In this document: in pieces, positions 32,603 through 41,559 of the stretch
How positions within the stretch are numbered: position 1 is the stretch's first letter
Layout: every line of letters starts with the position of its first letter
Virus record (IMG/VR): IMGVR_UViG_3300013131_004609
Coordinates: 1-64,000 of that record
Length of the DNA stretch: 64,000 nucleotides
From: a virus
Reading direction: 5' to 3' (one strand)
Made by a program: the position numbers and the translations under genes
The notes under the pieces: model-generated
What the model was told of the DNA's origin: nothing
What the model saw: the letters and a program-made list of their open reading frames with translations, nothing else
The model's database searches: none

Positions 32603-33339
32603 TTCTTTACTATGAGCCATCTTTCGAAATCGCCCGTTAGATGCATTTTTAATTCAAATGTATTGGTGTCCAAAGAGCTAAGAAACTCGTCAACAGCTAT
32701 TCGAGCGCCTGGATACTTTAAGGAATAGTATTCATCAAGTACTATTATACCGCCTTTAAGGACATTAGAAAATTGTGTCTCTAAGCAAATTTTGTAAGGA
32801 TCGTATAAGTCACAGTCTATGTGAAGAACAGCTATTTCTTCTTTAAGATAAGGAAGTGTGTCTGCAAAATTACCTTTTACCAAAGTTATCTTTCTATCTT
32901 TTGACTCAGTGAATACTACTTCTTCTGGATTTGAAAAGTACTGTGTTGTGAGATGTTCTTGACTAGATAAAGAAACTAGCCTTTTCTTGCTTAATTCATA
33001 GTGAATTTTTGTTATTCTTCCTTCACTATGTAACTTTTCAAACATCTCGGGCTTGTCATTTTTGTTGACTTCTTCTGACTCAGGAAAACCTGAAAAAGTG
33101 TCATAACCGATAAAATTCCTGTCTATCTTTCTTAGTCTGCAAAATTCATTTGCTGTTAAAAGAGTGGTTCCCTTAAAAACACCACACTCAACGTAAGACC
33201 CTTTCAAATTTTTTGTTTTTTCAAGAGCATAGCATATTGTGAATACGTTGTCTCCAACTGAGAGACCCATATTTCTAACTGTCTCTCTTGACTTTAGAAT
33301 ATCTTTAGAAATCAAGTCGTATAATCTATCTTTTGACAT
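32599..33339 (-). CDS. TylF/MycF-family O-methyltransferase
   Basis: A 246-residue protein matching the TylF (macrocin O-methyltransferase) family: SYVECGVFKGTTLLTANEF near 49-67, FIGYDTFSGFPESEE, and AVLHIDCDLYDPYKICLE with the metal-binding Asp residues, then GGIIVLDEYYS. Family members methylate deoxysugar hydroxyls. This is the second methyltransferase of the sugar cluster. It lies 42 bases downstream of the UDP-sugar dehydrogenase gene and overlaps the next gene by 4 bases. Confidence 0.85.
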   Translation of the reverse strand: MSKDRLYDLISKDILKSRETVRNMGLSVGDNVFTICYALEKTKNLKGSYVECGVFKGTTLLTANEFCRLRKIDRNFIGYDTFSGFPESEEVNKNDKPEMFEKLHSEGRITKIHYELSKKRLVSLSSQEHLTTQYFSNPEEVVFTESKDRKITLVKGNFADTLPYLKEEIAVLHIDCDLYDPYKICLETQFSNVLKGGIIVLDEYYSLKYPGARIAVDEFLSSLDTNTFELKMHLTGDFERWLIVKK

Positions 33340-33381
33340 CTCTGATAATTCTTGTTCTGAGTATTGATTTGGTTAAAATTT

Positions 33382-34296
33382 CTATTCTCTTCTTTTAGAG
33401 ACGGCCCGACCTATTTGCTCTTCCCAATCTCTCTCTTCTTTTCTTCTCACTTCAAGATTCTTTTCCCAAGCTGCAGTGAGGACTTTTGGGTCTACGCCGT
33501 TCTTCTTGGCAACATCGATCATTGCATTGATGTCCTTTGGGAAGCAGTGTCCTCCATAGCCTCTCGCACCATCAGGTCCTGGTACATTCCAGTGACTGTC
33601 TCCAAGACGTCTATCATACTTGGCATATTCTATCACCTTGTCGTAGTCTACGTTGAGGCCCGATGCATCCAGAGCTTCACAGATCTGTGCCATCTCGTTG
33701 GCGAACGCAACTTTGACAGTTAGAAAGTTGTTTGTGAGGTACTTCACCATCTCAGCTGTCGTAGAAGACGTCTTGACAATGGGAACTTTAGGAAAAGCCG
33801 ACTGAAATACCTGCTTTACGACATTTATCCAAGGTCTTGGACCGCCTAGAACTATTCTATTCTGATTTCTCATGTCGTCTAGCGCGTTGGCTTCAGTAAG
33901 AAATTCGGGGTTAAAGATCACGTGTAGTCCACGTTGAGAAAACTTTCTATTCCAGGCTTCTGTCGATCCAGGCGGTACAGTTGATTTTACTACTGCTATC
34001 CGCTCTCCTGGGATCAGAGATAGCTTTTCTAAAACTTCTTCAACGATGCTAAGGTCTGCCGATCCATCTTCGTACATGGGGGTCGGAAGACACACGAAAT
34101 ACACATTCGAGAAGTCATCTACGCTTTCTGCATATGACACTAAATCACTCAGATTTTCTGTTCTGTACTCGTGAGACTCTTTCACGTACTTTCCGGCCTT
34201 GTCATATGCTAGAACTCTGAATCCGTGCTCAGAAAATACTGTCGTAAGAGATCCACCTACAAAACCTTGTCCTATAACAGAGATGCTTTTGTACAT
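33382..34296 (-). CDS. UDP-glucose/GDP-mannose dehydrogenase family, short form
   Basis: A 304-residue enzyme. Seen: VIGQGFVGG at 7-15, CLPTPMYEDGSADLS near 69-83, VVKSTVPPGS at 102-111, FNPEFLTEANALDD at 128-141, and GYGGHCFPKD at 247-256 with the catalytic Cys251. The enzyme oxidises a nucleotide hexose to a hexuronic acid. Classical members are about 390-450 residues with a C-terminal UDP-binding domain that contacts the substrate; this copy stops soon after the central helix and lacks it. It may still act on a small nucleotide sugar or depend on a partner. It supplies acidic sugars for the cluster. Confidence 0.85.
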   Translation of the reverse strand: MYKSISVIGQGFVGGSLTTVFSEHGFRVLAYDKAGKYVKESHEYRTENLSDLVSYAESVDDFSNVYFVCLPTPMYEDGSADLSIVEEVLEKLSLIPGERIAVVKSTVPPGSTEAWNRKFSQRGLHVIFNPEFLTEANALDDMRNQNRIVLGGPRPWINVVKQVFQSAFPKVPIVKTSSTTAEMVKYLTNNFLTVKVAFANEMAQICEALDASGLNVDYDKVIEYAKYDRRLGDSHWNVPGPDGARGYGGHCFPKDINAMIDVAKKNGVDPKVLTAAWEKNLEVRRKEERDWEEQIGRAVSKRRE

Positions 34297-34304
34297 TTTT
34301 ATCT

Positions 34305-34859
34305 TTAGACGTTTCTGTTCTTCAATAAGAGACAGTATATGTCGTCTTTTATGAAGGATTTAACAATTAGGCCGCTGAAAATTTCATCAATCCTTTCAAC
34401 TGTCGCATCTTTCCAAAAATCTTTGCCGAAGAGTCTGACGTCGTCTATCAGAACAAGACAACTAGTGTTCTTTGTTCTGCAAAAATTAGAAACTATCAGG
34501 CATTCTTCGATCAAGGGACAGTCCTTTTCACCTCTGCCCGTATCTCCCATGGACCAATGACCGTCAAGCCAGAAAACAGTTTTCTTTTCTATGTTTTCTA
34601 AAATAGAAGACAGAACTTTAATGCTATCTCCAAGGTACTGTTTGGCGTTCTTGATGTTACACGCCAAAAAGTTCTGTCGAGTTATGTTGTAATACTTTTC
34701 AGAAATTTCTATTGTGTGCATCTCATCGAACAGAGAAGATACTTTTACGCACGTTTCGCCTACATGACTTCCTGTCTCTACAAAAGACTTGTAATCTTCT
34801 AAAGAAACTTCTAATTCCTCAGAAACTATTTTTAAGTAATCTACGTTGAGTCTTCCCAT
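34305..34859 (-). CDS. SAM-dependent methyltransferase-like protein
   Basis: A 184-residue protein with a class I methyltransferase pattern: SFVETGSHVGETCVKVSSLF (motif I region), MHTIEISEKYYNI (the acidic strand that holds SAM) and FWLDGHWSMGDTG later. The ATG at 34859 with AGAGGG upstream gives MGRLNVDYL; an earlier in-frame start at 34940 would overlap the next gene by 56 bases and is less likely. It probably methylates a sugar or its precursor. Not assigned to a named family. Confidence 0.7.
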   Translation of the reverse strand: MGRLNVDYLKIVSEELEVSLEDYKSFVETGSHVGETCVKVSSLFDEMHTIEISEKYYNITRQNFLACNIKNAKQYLGDSIKVLSSILENIEKKTVFWLDGHWSMGDTGRGEKDCPLIEECLIVSNFCRTKNTSCLVLIDDVRLFGKDFWKDATVERIDEIFSGLIVKSFIKDDIYCLLLKNRNV

Positions 34860-34884
34860 GTTTCCCTCTATTAATTTAATTAAT

Positions 34885-35844
34885 TTAATCTGACTTTGTC
34901 GAGTGTAAAAGATCAGTCCAGTCGCCTGGTTTTGCTTCATTTGGTCGAATGGGATTTTTCAACCATACGCCATCACTCCCTATAAACTTGGAGAATCCAA
35001 TAGGATTTGCCACTGTTTCTATTGAGTTTGGATAGTCCAGTTCGTAATCCGACTCTTTAATGTAAGAGTAGTACTTCCACCCAGTATCATCTTTTGCTTG
35101 CCAATAATCACCATACCTTTTGTTTCCTCTGACTCTTCCCTGAGTCCCTCGAGGATCTGTGTATATTGCAATTGACTGAGGAACCGATGACAAAGCTAAA
35201 ACATAGTTCCTCAAGTACCCATTCTTGATCATATTTCGAACTCTGTATCTCATCTCATTCTCGGAGTCCATTCCTCCTTCGTGATTTAAATTATTTTCAG
35301 ACCACGGAAGAACTTTTTCAAGAATGGATCTTTTGAAAATTACGTCGGCAGCTGGGCTTATTGGGTCTCTTGAAAGATCTGCAAAGAACTTGTTCTTTTT
35401 CGACAAAGGTTGTCTCTCTTCTGGGAAAGATCGAATGTCGTGCCCCTTATGTGTGGTTTTTCTCTGTGCGTCGAGCATGACACATCCGACTATGTCATCA
35501 TTCTTTTCATAGAAGTTTATGACATCTTCGAGCCAGCCAGGTAGCACAAATTGCATGTCACCCTGCAAGAGGCACAAATACTCTCCAGACGAGTTTGCAA
35601 CGATCGTATTGAGACCTCTAGCATATTCATTAGAAGGGTCTCTCTGACCAATTCTAATGACCTTTATTTCTCTTTCTTCTAGATTCCTTAGGTACTCTTC
35701 GAGACCTGGTTCTACCGAAGCATTATCTACCACTATTATTTCTTTGTCTGTGTAAGTCTCTGTGGTGTCTAAGAGAGACTCGAGACAGCTTTTCAAGTAA
35801 AACAGTCTATTACAAGAAACTATGCCAAACGTTACCTTTTTCAT
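34885..35844 (-). CDS. Glycosyltransferase, GT2-like
   Basis: A 319-residue GT-A protein. Seen: VTFGIVSCNRLFYLKSCLES at the start, EIIVVDNASVEPGLEEYL, NTIVANSSGEYLCLLQGDMQF with the position of the DxD-like donor motif held by QGD, and LPGWLEDVINFY. The middle block PISPAADVIFKRSIL is acceptor-side sequence. ATG at 35844 forms an ATGA overlap with the epimerase gene. Intact, with normal length for the family. Confidence 0.85.
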   Translation of the reverse strand: MKKVTFGIVSCNRLFYLKSCLESLLDTTETYTDKEIIVVDNASVEPGLEEYLRNLEEREIKVIRIGQRDPSNEYARGLNTIVANSSGEYLCLLQGDMQFVLPGWLEDVINFYEKNDDIVGCVMLDAQRKTTHKGHDIRSFPEERQPLSKKNKFFADLSRDPISPAADVIFKRSILEKVLPWSENNLNHEGGMDSENEMRYRVRNMIKNGYLRNYVLALSSVPQSIAIYTDPRGTQGRVRGNKRYGDYWQAKDDTGWKYYSYIKESDYELDYPNSIETVANPIGFSKFIGSDGVWLKNPIRPNEAKPGDWTDLLHSTKSD

Positions 35845-36884
35845 GTCGTTAGACAAGATTCTATAATCTCATTCAGTATTGTATTCAAGTCTCTCGTGAT
35901 AGTCCAATTTGGATAATGAGTCTTGAATTTTGTCATATCACTGATGTAACAGATGTGATCACCAATCCTCGATACAGGATTGTAAGAATAATTCAATTTA
36001 TACCCCAGGTTACTAAGAAGGTCAATTATCTCAATTAAAGATGCGCTGTTTCTTCTGCACCCGCCTATGTTATAGACCTCACCGGGCCTCGGAGCTTTCA
36101 TAAATTCATGGAACGCTGTGCAGACATCGTATGAGTGAATTTGGTCTCTTACCTGCTTTCCTTTGTAGCCAAAGATAGTGTAGTTTTTATTTTTGACTGC
36201 GCACTTGGTTATGTAAGACAAAAATCCGTGCAATTCGACACCTGCGTGTTGAGGACCAGTTAGACAACCACCTCTAAACACTCCAACAGGCATGCCGAAA
36301 TATCTGCCGTACTCTTGGGCTAATACGTCTCCCGAAGTCTTTGATGCTCCAAAAAGAGAGTGGGTCGTTTGGTCAATGGACATGGATTCGCTTATGCCAT
36401 TCTTGTAAGAGACATCTTCGTATTCGTATCTCTTTTCCATCTCTATCAAACCAACTTTATTGGGAGTGTCACCGTAGACTTTGTTTGTACTCACGTGAAT
36501 GAATGGAGACTCTGGGCAGTTATTTCTTGCTGCTTCAAGGACGTTTAGAGTTCCTACTGCGTTTGTGCTAAAATCTTCGAAAGGAATTTTTGCAGCAAGA
36601 TCGTGTGATGGCTGTGCAGCTGAATGGATGACAAAATGAGGTCTATGGATGCTGAATAACTCATCCATCTTTTTTGCGTCTCTGATGTCACAATTTTCAT
36701 GATGGTAGTTTCTGTTTTTTGTCAACTTCTCTGTTACTGACGAAGTGTCACCTCCCTCTCCGAAAAATACTTTTCTCATGTTGTTATCGATTCCGACAAC
36801 TTCATGTCCTAGAGACAAGAAATATGAAGATACTTCTGACCCAATTAGTCCTGACGCACCTGTAACTAATATTTTTTTCATCAT
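35841..36884 (-). CDS. NAD-dependent nucleotide-sugar epimerase, CDP-paratose-2-epimerase-like
   Basis: A 347-residue extended short-chain dehydrogenase. Seen: ILVTGASGLIGSEV (Rossmann), VIHSAAQPSHDLA near 88-100, FIHVSTNKVYGDTPN, HSLFGASKTSGDVLAQEYGR and FRGGCLTGPQHAGVELHGF. The block around GASK is the catalytic YxxxK position but here reads F-G-A-S-K, with Phe in place of Tyr, as also occurs in the CDP-tyvelose epimerase group. That group inverts C2 of CDP-paratose. ATG-ATG at 36884/36881 leaves the start uncertain by one residue; a TTG at 36893 is unlikely. It makes a deoxysugar donor for the cluster. Confidence 0.8.
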   Translation of the reverse strand: MMKKILVTGASGLIGSEVSSYFLSLGHEVVGIDNNMRKVFFGEGGDTSSVTEKLTKNRNYHHENCDIRDAKKMDELFSIHRPHFVIHSAAQPSHDLAAKIPFEDFSTNAVGTLNVLEAARNNCPESPFIHVSTNKVYGDTPNKVGLIEMEKRYEYEDVSYKNGISESMSIDQTTHSLFGASKTSGDVLAQEYGRYFGMPVGVFRGGCLTGPQHAGVELHGFLSYITKCAVKNKNYTIFGYKGKQVRDQIHSYDVCTAFHEFMKAPRPGEVYNIGGCRRNSASLIEIIDLLSNLGYKLNYSYNPVSRIGDHICYISDMTKFKTHYPNWTITRDLNTILNEIIESCLTT

Positions 36885-36896
36885 ATTGAACAACTG

Positions 36897-37538
36897 TTAG
36901 TCTTTCTTTTTTACTAAAGTCATGATATACAATTGTGGTCTATCAGGCCACAAAAATTTTGTTCTCATTTTGTCGACCGGGTAGTCTATTAGACAAGGTA
37001 CTTCTAAAGAAACAACATTTTCAATGTTGTCGTTGTTGTTGTAACCAAAACTGGGTTCGGACTTTACTGCCAACCAAAATTTTTTTGTTTCTTCGTCTTT
37101 CTTGAGATTATCATTCCAATAACAAGAATAAAGAAGATTATCTTCAGCATATGCGTGCTCATGCTCTCCATTCCTTACCCAACCAACTTTATAGTCTCTA
37201 AATCGCCAATGGTCTCCGAGACCCCAGTCTACTAATAGACGACCTCCTGCTTGAAGACTATTCATGCATCTATAGAAAAAGTCCTGTGGGTCTTTAGAGA
37301 AGTATGCACACCTAGTGCATACGATTAAGTCATAACTTTTCTGCAAAGTCCATGGAGAATTGATTTCCCAATTATCGATCGAACGATCGTAGAAGTGTCT
37401 CGTTCTACCGTTAATATGCCGTGTGAGATTGTTCTCACACGGAAATCCTAAGAAGGCAACTGAGTTCACAGAAGTGTCGTTGTAATCTCTTAAAACACTC
37501 AAATATTCTTCGAATATGAACGGATCAGACTTACCCAT
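36897..37538 (-). CDS. Methyltransferase-like protein
   Basis: A 213-residue protein. SYDLIVCTRCAYFSKDP near 67-83 and FFYRCMNSLQAGGRLLVDWG follow the pattern of the late motifs of class I methyltransferases (motif IV and the post-motif LKPGG). The SAM-binding glycine loop near the N-terminus is not clear (VAFLGFPCENNLTRHI), so it may be degenerate or an unusual member. It lies 12 bases upstream of the epimerase and is part of the sugar transcript. Function not certain. Confidence 0.55.
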   Translation of the reverse strand: MGKSDPFIFEEYLSVLRDYNDTSVNSVAFLGFPCENNLTRHINGRTRHFYDRSIDNWEINSPWTLQKSYDLIVCTRCAYFSKDPQDFFYRCMNSLQAGGRLLVDWGLGDHWRFRDYKVGWVRNGEHEHAYAEDNLLYSCYWNDNLKKDEETKKFWLAVKSEPSFGYNNNDNIENVVSLEVPCLIDYPVDKMRTKFLWPDRPQLYIMTLVKKKD

Positions 37539-37565
37539 TTGATCTTACTTCTTGGTATGACTCTA

Positions 37566-38267
37566 TCATAAATTTCCTATAAATTCAAATTCGACTACTT
37601 CTTGTGAGCCTATCCAAAATTGTAGTTGCTCACTTAGCGATTTGCTTAAGTAATTTTTGTCCCACTCGCATGCGTGATAAACAATTTCATTCTTTTCATA
37701 AGCAGCTAGATCTTCGAAAGGAGGCGCCGAAGTATAATAGACAACTTTATGAAAGTTATTCTCCTCTCCAGCATAAGTGGATTTTGCGTACTCTTTTGGA
37801 GACAATGCTAAAACTTGTATGCCGGCATCTTTAGCAGCAAGGATAGACCCAGGAGACATTCTCCATGCCGGAGGTCTAAACACTGGGGAGAAGACATCTT
37901 CTAATCCACTTTCTACCACTACTCTGTTGATTTCTTTAAACTTTGCATATGCTTCTTCGTACGACAAAAAATGAAACTCGTCGTTGTCGTTTTTTCCTGG
38001 TATTCCATGAAAGTGGCCGTGAAAACCTACTTCGAAGTTTTTCTTAGATAGACTTTTCAAAGCTTGACAAAAATGTGGGTGTTCGTACAAGTACAAGGGT
38101 TTCTCTGTTTTTACTCCTTCTCTAATAGACCTCCAGTAAGCTGTAGGAACGAAAAGCGTAAATTTAATGTCAGGAAACTTATCGATTAACTCATGACATC
38201 TATCGAGTACATTTATGGAGGAATAAGGGTGTGGAGATACGTCGTCAATGCTTATGTTGATTTTCAT
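37566..38267 (-). CDS. Polysaccharide deacetylase-like (NodB/DUF2334 style) protein
   Basis: A 233-residue protein. ISIDDVSPHPYS near 5-16 holds the Asp pair of the metal site, VGFHGHFHGIPG carries the two metal His residues, and VFRPPAWRMSPG is the RxPxG/W motif of the deacetylase fold. It would remove acetyl groups from N-acetylated sugars in a metal-dependent way. The ATG at 38267 has GGTGG in its leader and overlaps the next gene by 23 bases; a longer frame to 38336 exists but lacks support. It may trim a glycan of the host or the phage. Confidence 0.75.
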   Translation of the reverse strand: MKINISIDDVSPHPYSSINVLDRCHELIDKFPDIKFTLFVPTAYWRSIREGVKTEKPLYLYEHPHFCQALKSLSKKNFEVGFHGHFHGIPGKNDNDEFHFLSYEEAYAKFKEINRVVVESGLEDVFSPVFRPPAWRMSPGSILAAKDAGIQVLALSPKEYAKSTYAGEENNFHKVVYYTSAPPFEDLAAYEKNEIVYHACEWDKNYLSKSLSEQLQFWIGSQEVVEFEFIGNL

Positions 38268-39177
38268 GTGCCCACCTTTCAAAAAAGTCCACGTACTCTC
38301 TTGCCATGTCCAAAGAAGTCCTTTCATATGAGACATTTTGCAAGTCTCTTATTCTTGATTTATCCGACAAAATCTCTATCAGATGATCAAAATCTTCGTA
38401 TTCAATTCCTCTACTCTGGCAGTACTCATTGATGCTTCCACCATCTTTATGATATAGGATTGGTAGACCTAATGCCATGGCTTCCAAGACGTGGTTCGCT
38501 CCGGCTTCTTTCTTAGATGCTGTAACATACACGTGATTTTGTGCTAGAAGTCTAGACAAACTCTCTACGTCTTGTGGACCTATGCTGTTCTTTAGAAAGA
38601 CTCCCGAAGGTTTTCTTCCGATGTATGTGAATGTTGTGTCACCTTTCGACTCACAAAATTTGTCGAGTTTTTCGTAGACGTCAAATCCTTTCATGTTGTT
38701 GTCAGACCAGTGGTGAGTCACCAACTTCATCGTTCCACCAGAATATTTTGTTGACTTCTTTGAATCAATAAATTTTTTCAGAGGAGCATTTGGAATAACA
38801 ACTGAGTCTTTGATTCCGCTGATGTTGGTGAGATAATTTTTCGCCCATTCGCTGGGGAATATTACTTTGTCCACAACGCTAGAAGTCCTCTTTAGCACTT
38901 CTAGCAAGTCAGGTTTCCCATGCGTCCCTAAATCACCTACTCTCTGTACAAAAATGTTACCGGAATTCTTTTTTGACATCAAGTCATAGAAATTCGATGC
39001 ATGATTAGGTCTAGGATCCATACAAAAAATGACATCAAAATCTAAGCTAAGCTTTATATCTTCTTCAAAAAATAACTCATGACTCCTAGACTTGCATTCT
39101 TCAACTATTTCGTTTAAGACTTTAGACCCACCTCCCCAAGGACCAAGAATAGGTCTTCTGTTAAAATAGATTTTCAT
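38245..39177 (-). CDS. Glycosyltransferase, GT4-like
   Basis: A 310-residue GT-B protein. The start MKIYFNRRPILGPWGGGSKV has the glycine-rich acceptor loop, VDKVIFPSEWAKNYL is the interdomain element, TMKLVTHHWSDNNMKGFDVYE opens the donor domain, and VTASKKEAGANHVLEAMALGLPILYH holds the E-x7-E-like donor motif. It is the first of several GT4 genes that run to 41559. Intact; AT-rich codons. Confidence 0.82.
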   Translation of the reverse strand: MKIYFNRRPILGPWGGGSKVLNEIVEECKSRSHELFFEEDIKLSLDFDVIFCMDPRPNHASNFYDLMSKKNSGNIFVQRVGDLGTHGKPDLLEVLKRTSSVVDKVIFPSEWAKNYLTNISGIKDSVVIPNAPLKKFIDSKKSTKYSGGTMKLVTHHWSDNNMKGFDVYEKLDKFCESKGDTTFTYIGRKPSGVFLKNSIGPQDVESLSRLLAQNHVYVTASKKEAGANHVLEAMALGLPILYHKDGGSINEYCQSRGIEYEDFDHLIEILSDKSRIRDLQNVSYERTSLDMAREYVDFFERWAHENQHKH

Positions 39178-39265
39178 TAAAAATTTTGCTCTTTTCTTTA
39201 ATGTGTGTTATTTCATCTTAGAGTGATAGTAACAAATTTCTATAAGACAGACGAATAACCTGCTA

Positions 39266-39373
39266 TCAACTTAAGAGATCAGTGATGTCAAACCAATTTT
39301 GAAACTTGACCATGTCGTCTCTAAAGTTTCCTGGTGTGGATCTCCAGTTATCGTAAATTTCACTTTCGTTCAT
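39266..39373 (-). CDS. Very small ORF between two glycosyltransferases
   Basis: A 35-residue ORF (MNESEIYDNWRSTPGNFRDD at the start) that begins 2 bases after the stop of the upstream glycosyltransferase, the tight spacing used across this run. It is rich in Asp, Asn, Phe and Trp. It could be a real small protein or the remnant of a longer gene, such as the first residues of a lost methyltransferase or transferase. No ribosome site at proper distance. About 90 bases downstream to 39177 hold no other frame or strong hairpin. Confidence 0.4.
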   Translation of the reverse strand: MNESEIYDNWRSTPGNFRDDMVKFQNWFDITDLLS

Positions 39374-39375
39374 TC

Positions 39376-40308
39376 TCAAATCTTTTCTATTAGATGTCTA
39401 TAGGACTCGTATCCTCGAGGTATCAACCATCGATCGTCTATCCGAGGTATTTCGGGAAGTGAAAAATAAACGTCGTCGTTGATCGATTCTTCAGGAAGTA
39501 CTTGACTTGCAATTCCTACGTCTCGGGACACTACAGGAATTTTTAGCAAGCCACACTCTATTAGTGACTGTGGTCCACCTTCGTCTCTTGAAGTGACTGG
39601 GTATAAATCTAAAGTCTGATAGAGATCTTTAAGTACAGACTGATTTGGTCTCTCAAAATACGTGTAGCTTACACCGATTTCTTTTAGTCTCGATATGACG
39701 TACTGGCGCCGCCATCCCGCCAAGACAACGTGAACTTCACGTGGATTAACCTTGGTATCTCCGTAATCTTTTCCCTCTTTGAATAACTTTTCAACGAAGT
39801 CTGCAAAGAGATCAGGACCCTTTTCCAGTTTTGGTGACCTAAGATCAAATCCTTCGGTGTCTCTCTGAAATGAACCTACGAGGAAAGAATCTACCGGAAG
39901 AGAATACTTCCTTCTCAACTGAATTCTGTCTCCTGTGGAGGTCCACAGTCTTTGGTTCGCCCAGTACGGGATGAGAATCACAGGTTTCTTTGTGTGTAAC
40001 TCTACGATATCTTTCGTCTTTTTGTTGTAGACGTGATACTCGGTGACGTACTGGTCTCTTTCCCTAAAGTCTTTCTTCTTTGATTCGTCGAATTTTTCAG
40101 GTACAATGTGATGAACCGTCGCTATCACTTTTTTCTTGGAGAGAACATCGTGAGGAACGTGTCTCCAGCACCAGCTTGCAAGCAACCAGATAACGTCTGC
40201 GTCTCTTGGGTCAGCAGTTGTAATGTCGGAGTTATCTTCAGACCACTCTTTGACGAATCTATCGACTATCCAATCCTCATTTGCTGTCAATAGAAAAACT
40301 TTTCTCAT
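39376..40308 (-). CDS. Glycosyltransferase, GT4-like
   Basis: A 310-residue GT-B protein. VIATVHHIVPEKFDES lies near 67-82, PVILIPYWANQRLWTS is the interdomain element, FLVGSFQRDTEGFD opens the donor domain, and YPVTSRDEGGPQSLIECGLLKIPVVS carries the donor-site acidic motif in the form D-E-G-G-P-Q-S-L-I-E. It overlaps the next upstream gene by 4 bases. Probably adds one sugar in the glycan chain. Confidence 0.83.
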   Translation of the reverse strand: MRKVFLLTANEDWIVDRFVKEWSEDNSDITTADPRDADVIWLLASWCWRHVPHDVLSKKKVIATVHHIVPEKFDESKKKDFRERDQYVTEYHVYNKKTKDIVELHTKKPVILIPYWANQRLWTSTGDRIQLRRKYSLPVDSFLVGSFQRDTEGFDLRSPKLEKGPDLFADFVEKLFKEGKDYGDTKVNPREVHVVLAGWRRQYVISRLKEIGVSYTYFERPNQSVLKDLYQTLDLYPVTSRDEGGPQSLIECGLLKIPVVSRDVGIASQVLPEESINDDVYFSLPEIPRIDDRWLIPRGYESYRHLIEKI

Positions 40309-40664
40309 GATCGCTTCTTGACTTCATGAACAAAAATTGGAGAGAACGCAGTTCCATTGAACATCGTAGCGAGCATCGCCAGTTCTTTTGTCGTTATGTT
40401 TTCTAGCTTGGCCCTCTTGTCAAAGATGTTCGGATCGAGATCTTCATTTCCGTTGATGTTGACGGAATCGTAGTACATCTGTGCGAGTAAATTGACTGCC
40501 TCGTTTGTGATAGGTATCTGCGACTCCTGAAAGACCTCAACGAGACAATTGAATATGTCGGTGTAGATGGAGATACACGTGGAGGAGTTGAGCTTCTCCT
40601 CCTTGTAACCTTCTAGTTTATTGATTAAAAGTTTGCTTAATGACTCATGTATTTGTTTCTTCAT
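40305..40664 (-). CDS. Hypothetical protein within the sugar cluster
   Basis: A 119-residue helical protein (MKKQIHESLSKLLINKLEGY at the start) with many Asn, Glu and Lys residues. No catalytic motif, signal peptide or membrane segment. It overlaps the upstream glycosyltransferase by 20 bases and the downstream one by 4, so it is expressed with them. The codons around 40300-40600 are less AT-rich than in the nonulosonate genes. The family is not recognised; proteins of this length and helical makeup occur in T4-like phages as uncharacterised genes. Confidence 0.6.
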   Translation of the reverse strand: MKKQIHESLSKLLINKLEGYKEEKLNSSTCISIYTDIFNCLVEVFQESQIPITNEAVNLLAQMYYDSVNINGNEDLDPNIFDKRAKLENITTKELAMLATMFNGTAFSPIFVHEVKKRS

Positions 40665-41559
40665 TTTTGCCTGACGTCTCCCAGAGGCAATCGATGTACT
40701 TCTTTGCTACCTCTTTTATGTCCACCGTAGATTCTAATCCATTCCTATTCGACTTGGACAAATCGAGTTTGGGAGGTCTGTACAGGTCGAGAGGTCTCAT
40801 GTCCCACTCAACATCTTGTATCACTGTGGAGTCAGGACCTGATATCTCTCTTGTTCCTCCCGAAGACGAGACGACTATGTCACAACCGGATGCTCTTGCG
40901 TCCACCACGACATTTGGGCAGTGATCTAAGAATGCGAGGTGGATGAAAACTTTCGATCTCTTGTAGAGAGATATGCACTTCTCCCAGGGAAGGTGGCCTG
41001 TGTAGAGTATTCTCGGATCGTTCACGTAGTGATCGGGATTCTCACCTGCAACTACGAGACAGGCATCGCTCGGAGCTTTCTCGAGGAAATACCTGATGTT
41101 CTCGCTCAAACGCTTGTGAGGACGCCAGGAAGACGAGCAGGTCCACACCTCTGAGAACTTATCGAGTATTGGATCCTCGAGCGGCTCGATTCTCGTCACA
41201 CAGTCCAGACAAGTTCCATTGCCTATCACGACGGACTTTTTGACTCCGAAGTACTTCTCTGTGAGATTCCTGTTGAATTCAGACTGGTACACTATGAGAT
41301 CTGCAGCTTCGAAAGACTTCTTGATCGGAGCATTATTAAACTCCCAGTCTTGTCTTGTGTTGAAGTAGATGCCATCGAGTCTAAGAGCAAGTGGTGCAAT
41401 TTTTCTCGATGCCGTTATGAAAGAGAGCTGTACATCGGCCTCTGAGTCGACGAACCTGAACTTATCTCCCATCTTCATGATCTGAGTCTTGAGTCTCTTG
41501 CCAAAAGAATTAGGACCGGACGAAGAATTCAGATCGACATTGTCTAGAAATATCTTCAA
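40645..41559 (-). CDS. Glycosyltransferase, GT4-like
   Basis: A 304-residue GT-B protein. DNVDLNSSSGPNSFGKRL at 6-23 is the N-terminal loop of phage GT4 enzymes; ADLIVYQSEFNRNLTEKYF and SVVIGNGTCLD mark the interdomain region; WTCSSSWRPHKRL opens the donor domain; and VFIHLAFLDHCPNVVVDARASGCDIVVSSSG is the donor block, in which the usual first Glu is replaced by Asp or His. Activity is therefore likely but not certain. ATGA overlap with the GT2 gene upstream. Confidence 0.82.
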   Translation of the reverse strand: MKIFLDNVDLNSSSGPNSFGKRLKTQIMKMGDKFRFVDSEADVQLSFITASRKIAPLALRLDGIYFNTRQDWEFNNAPIKKSFEAADLIVYQSEFNRNLTEKYFGVKKSVVIGNGTCLDCVTRIEPLEDPILDKFSEVWTCSSSWRPHKRLSENIRYFLEKAPSDACLVVAGENPDHYVNDPRILYTGHLPWEKCISLYKRSKVFIHLAFLDHCPNVVVDARASGCDIVVSSSGGTREISGPDSTVIQDVEWDMRPLDLYRPPKLDLSKSNRNGLESTVDIKEVAKKYIDCLWETSGKNEETNT

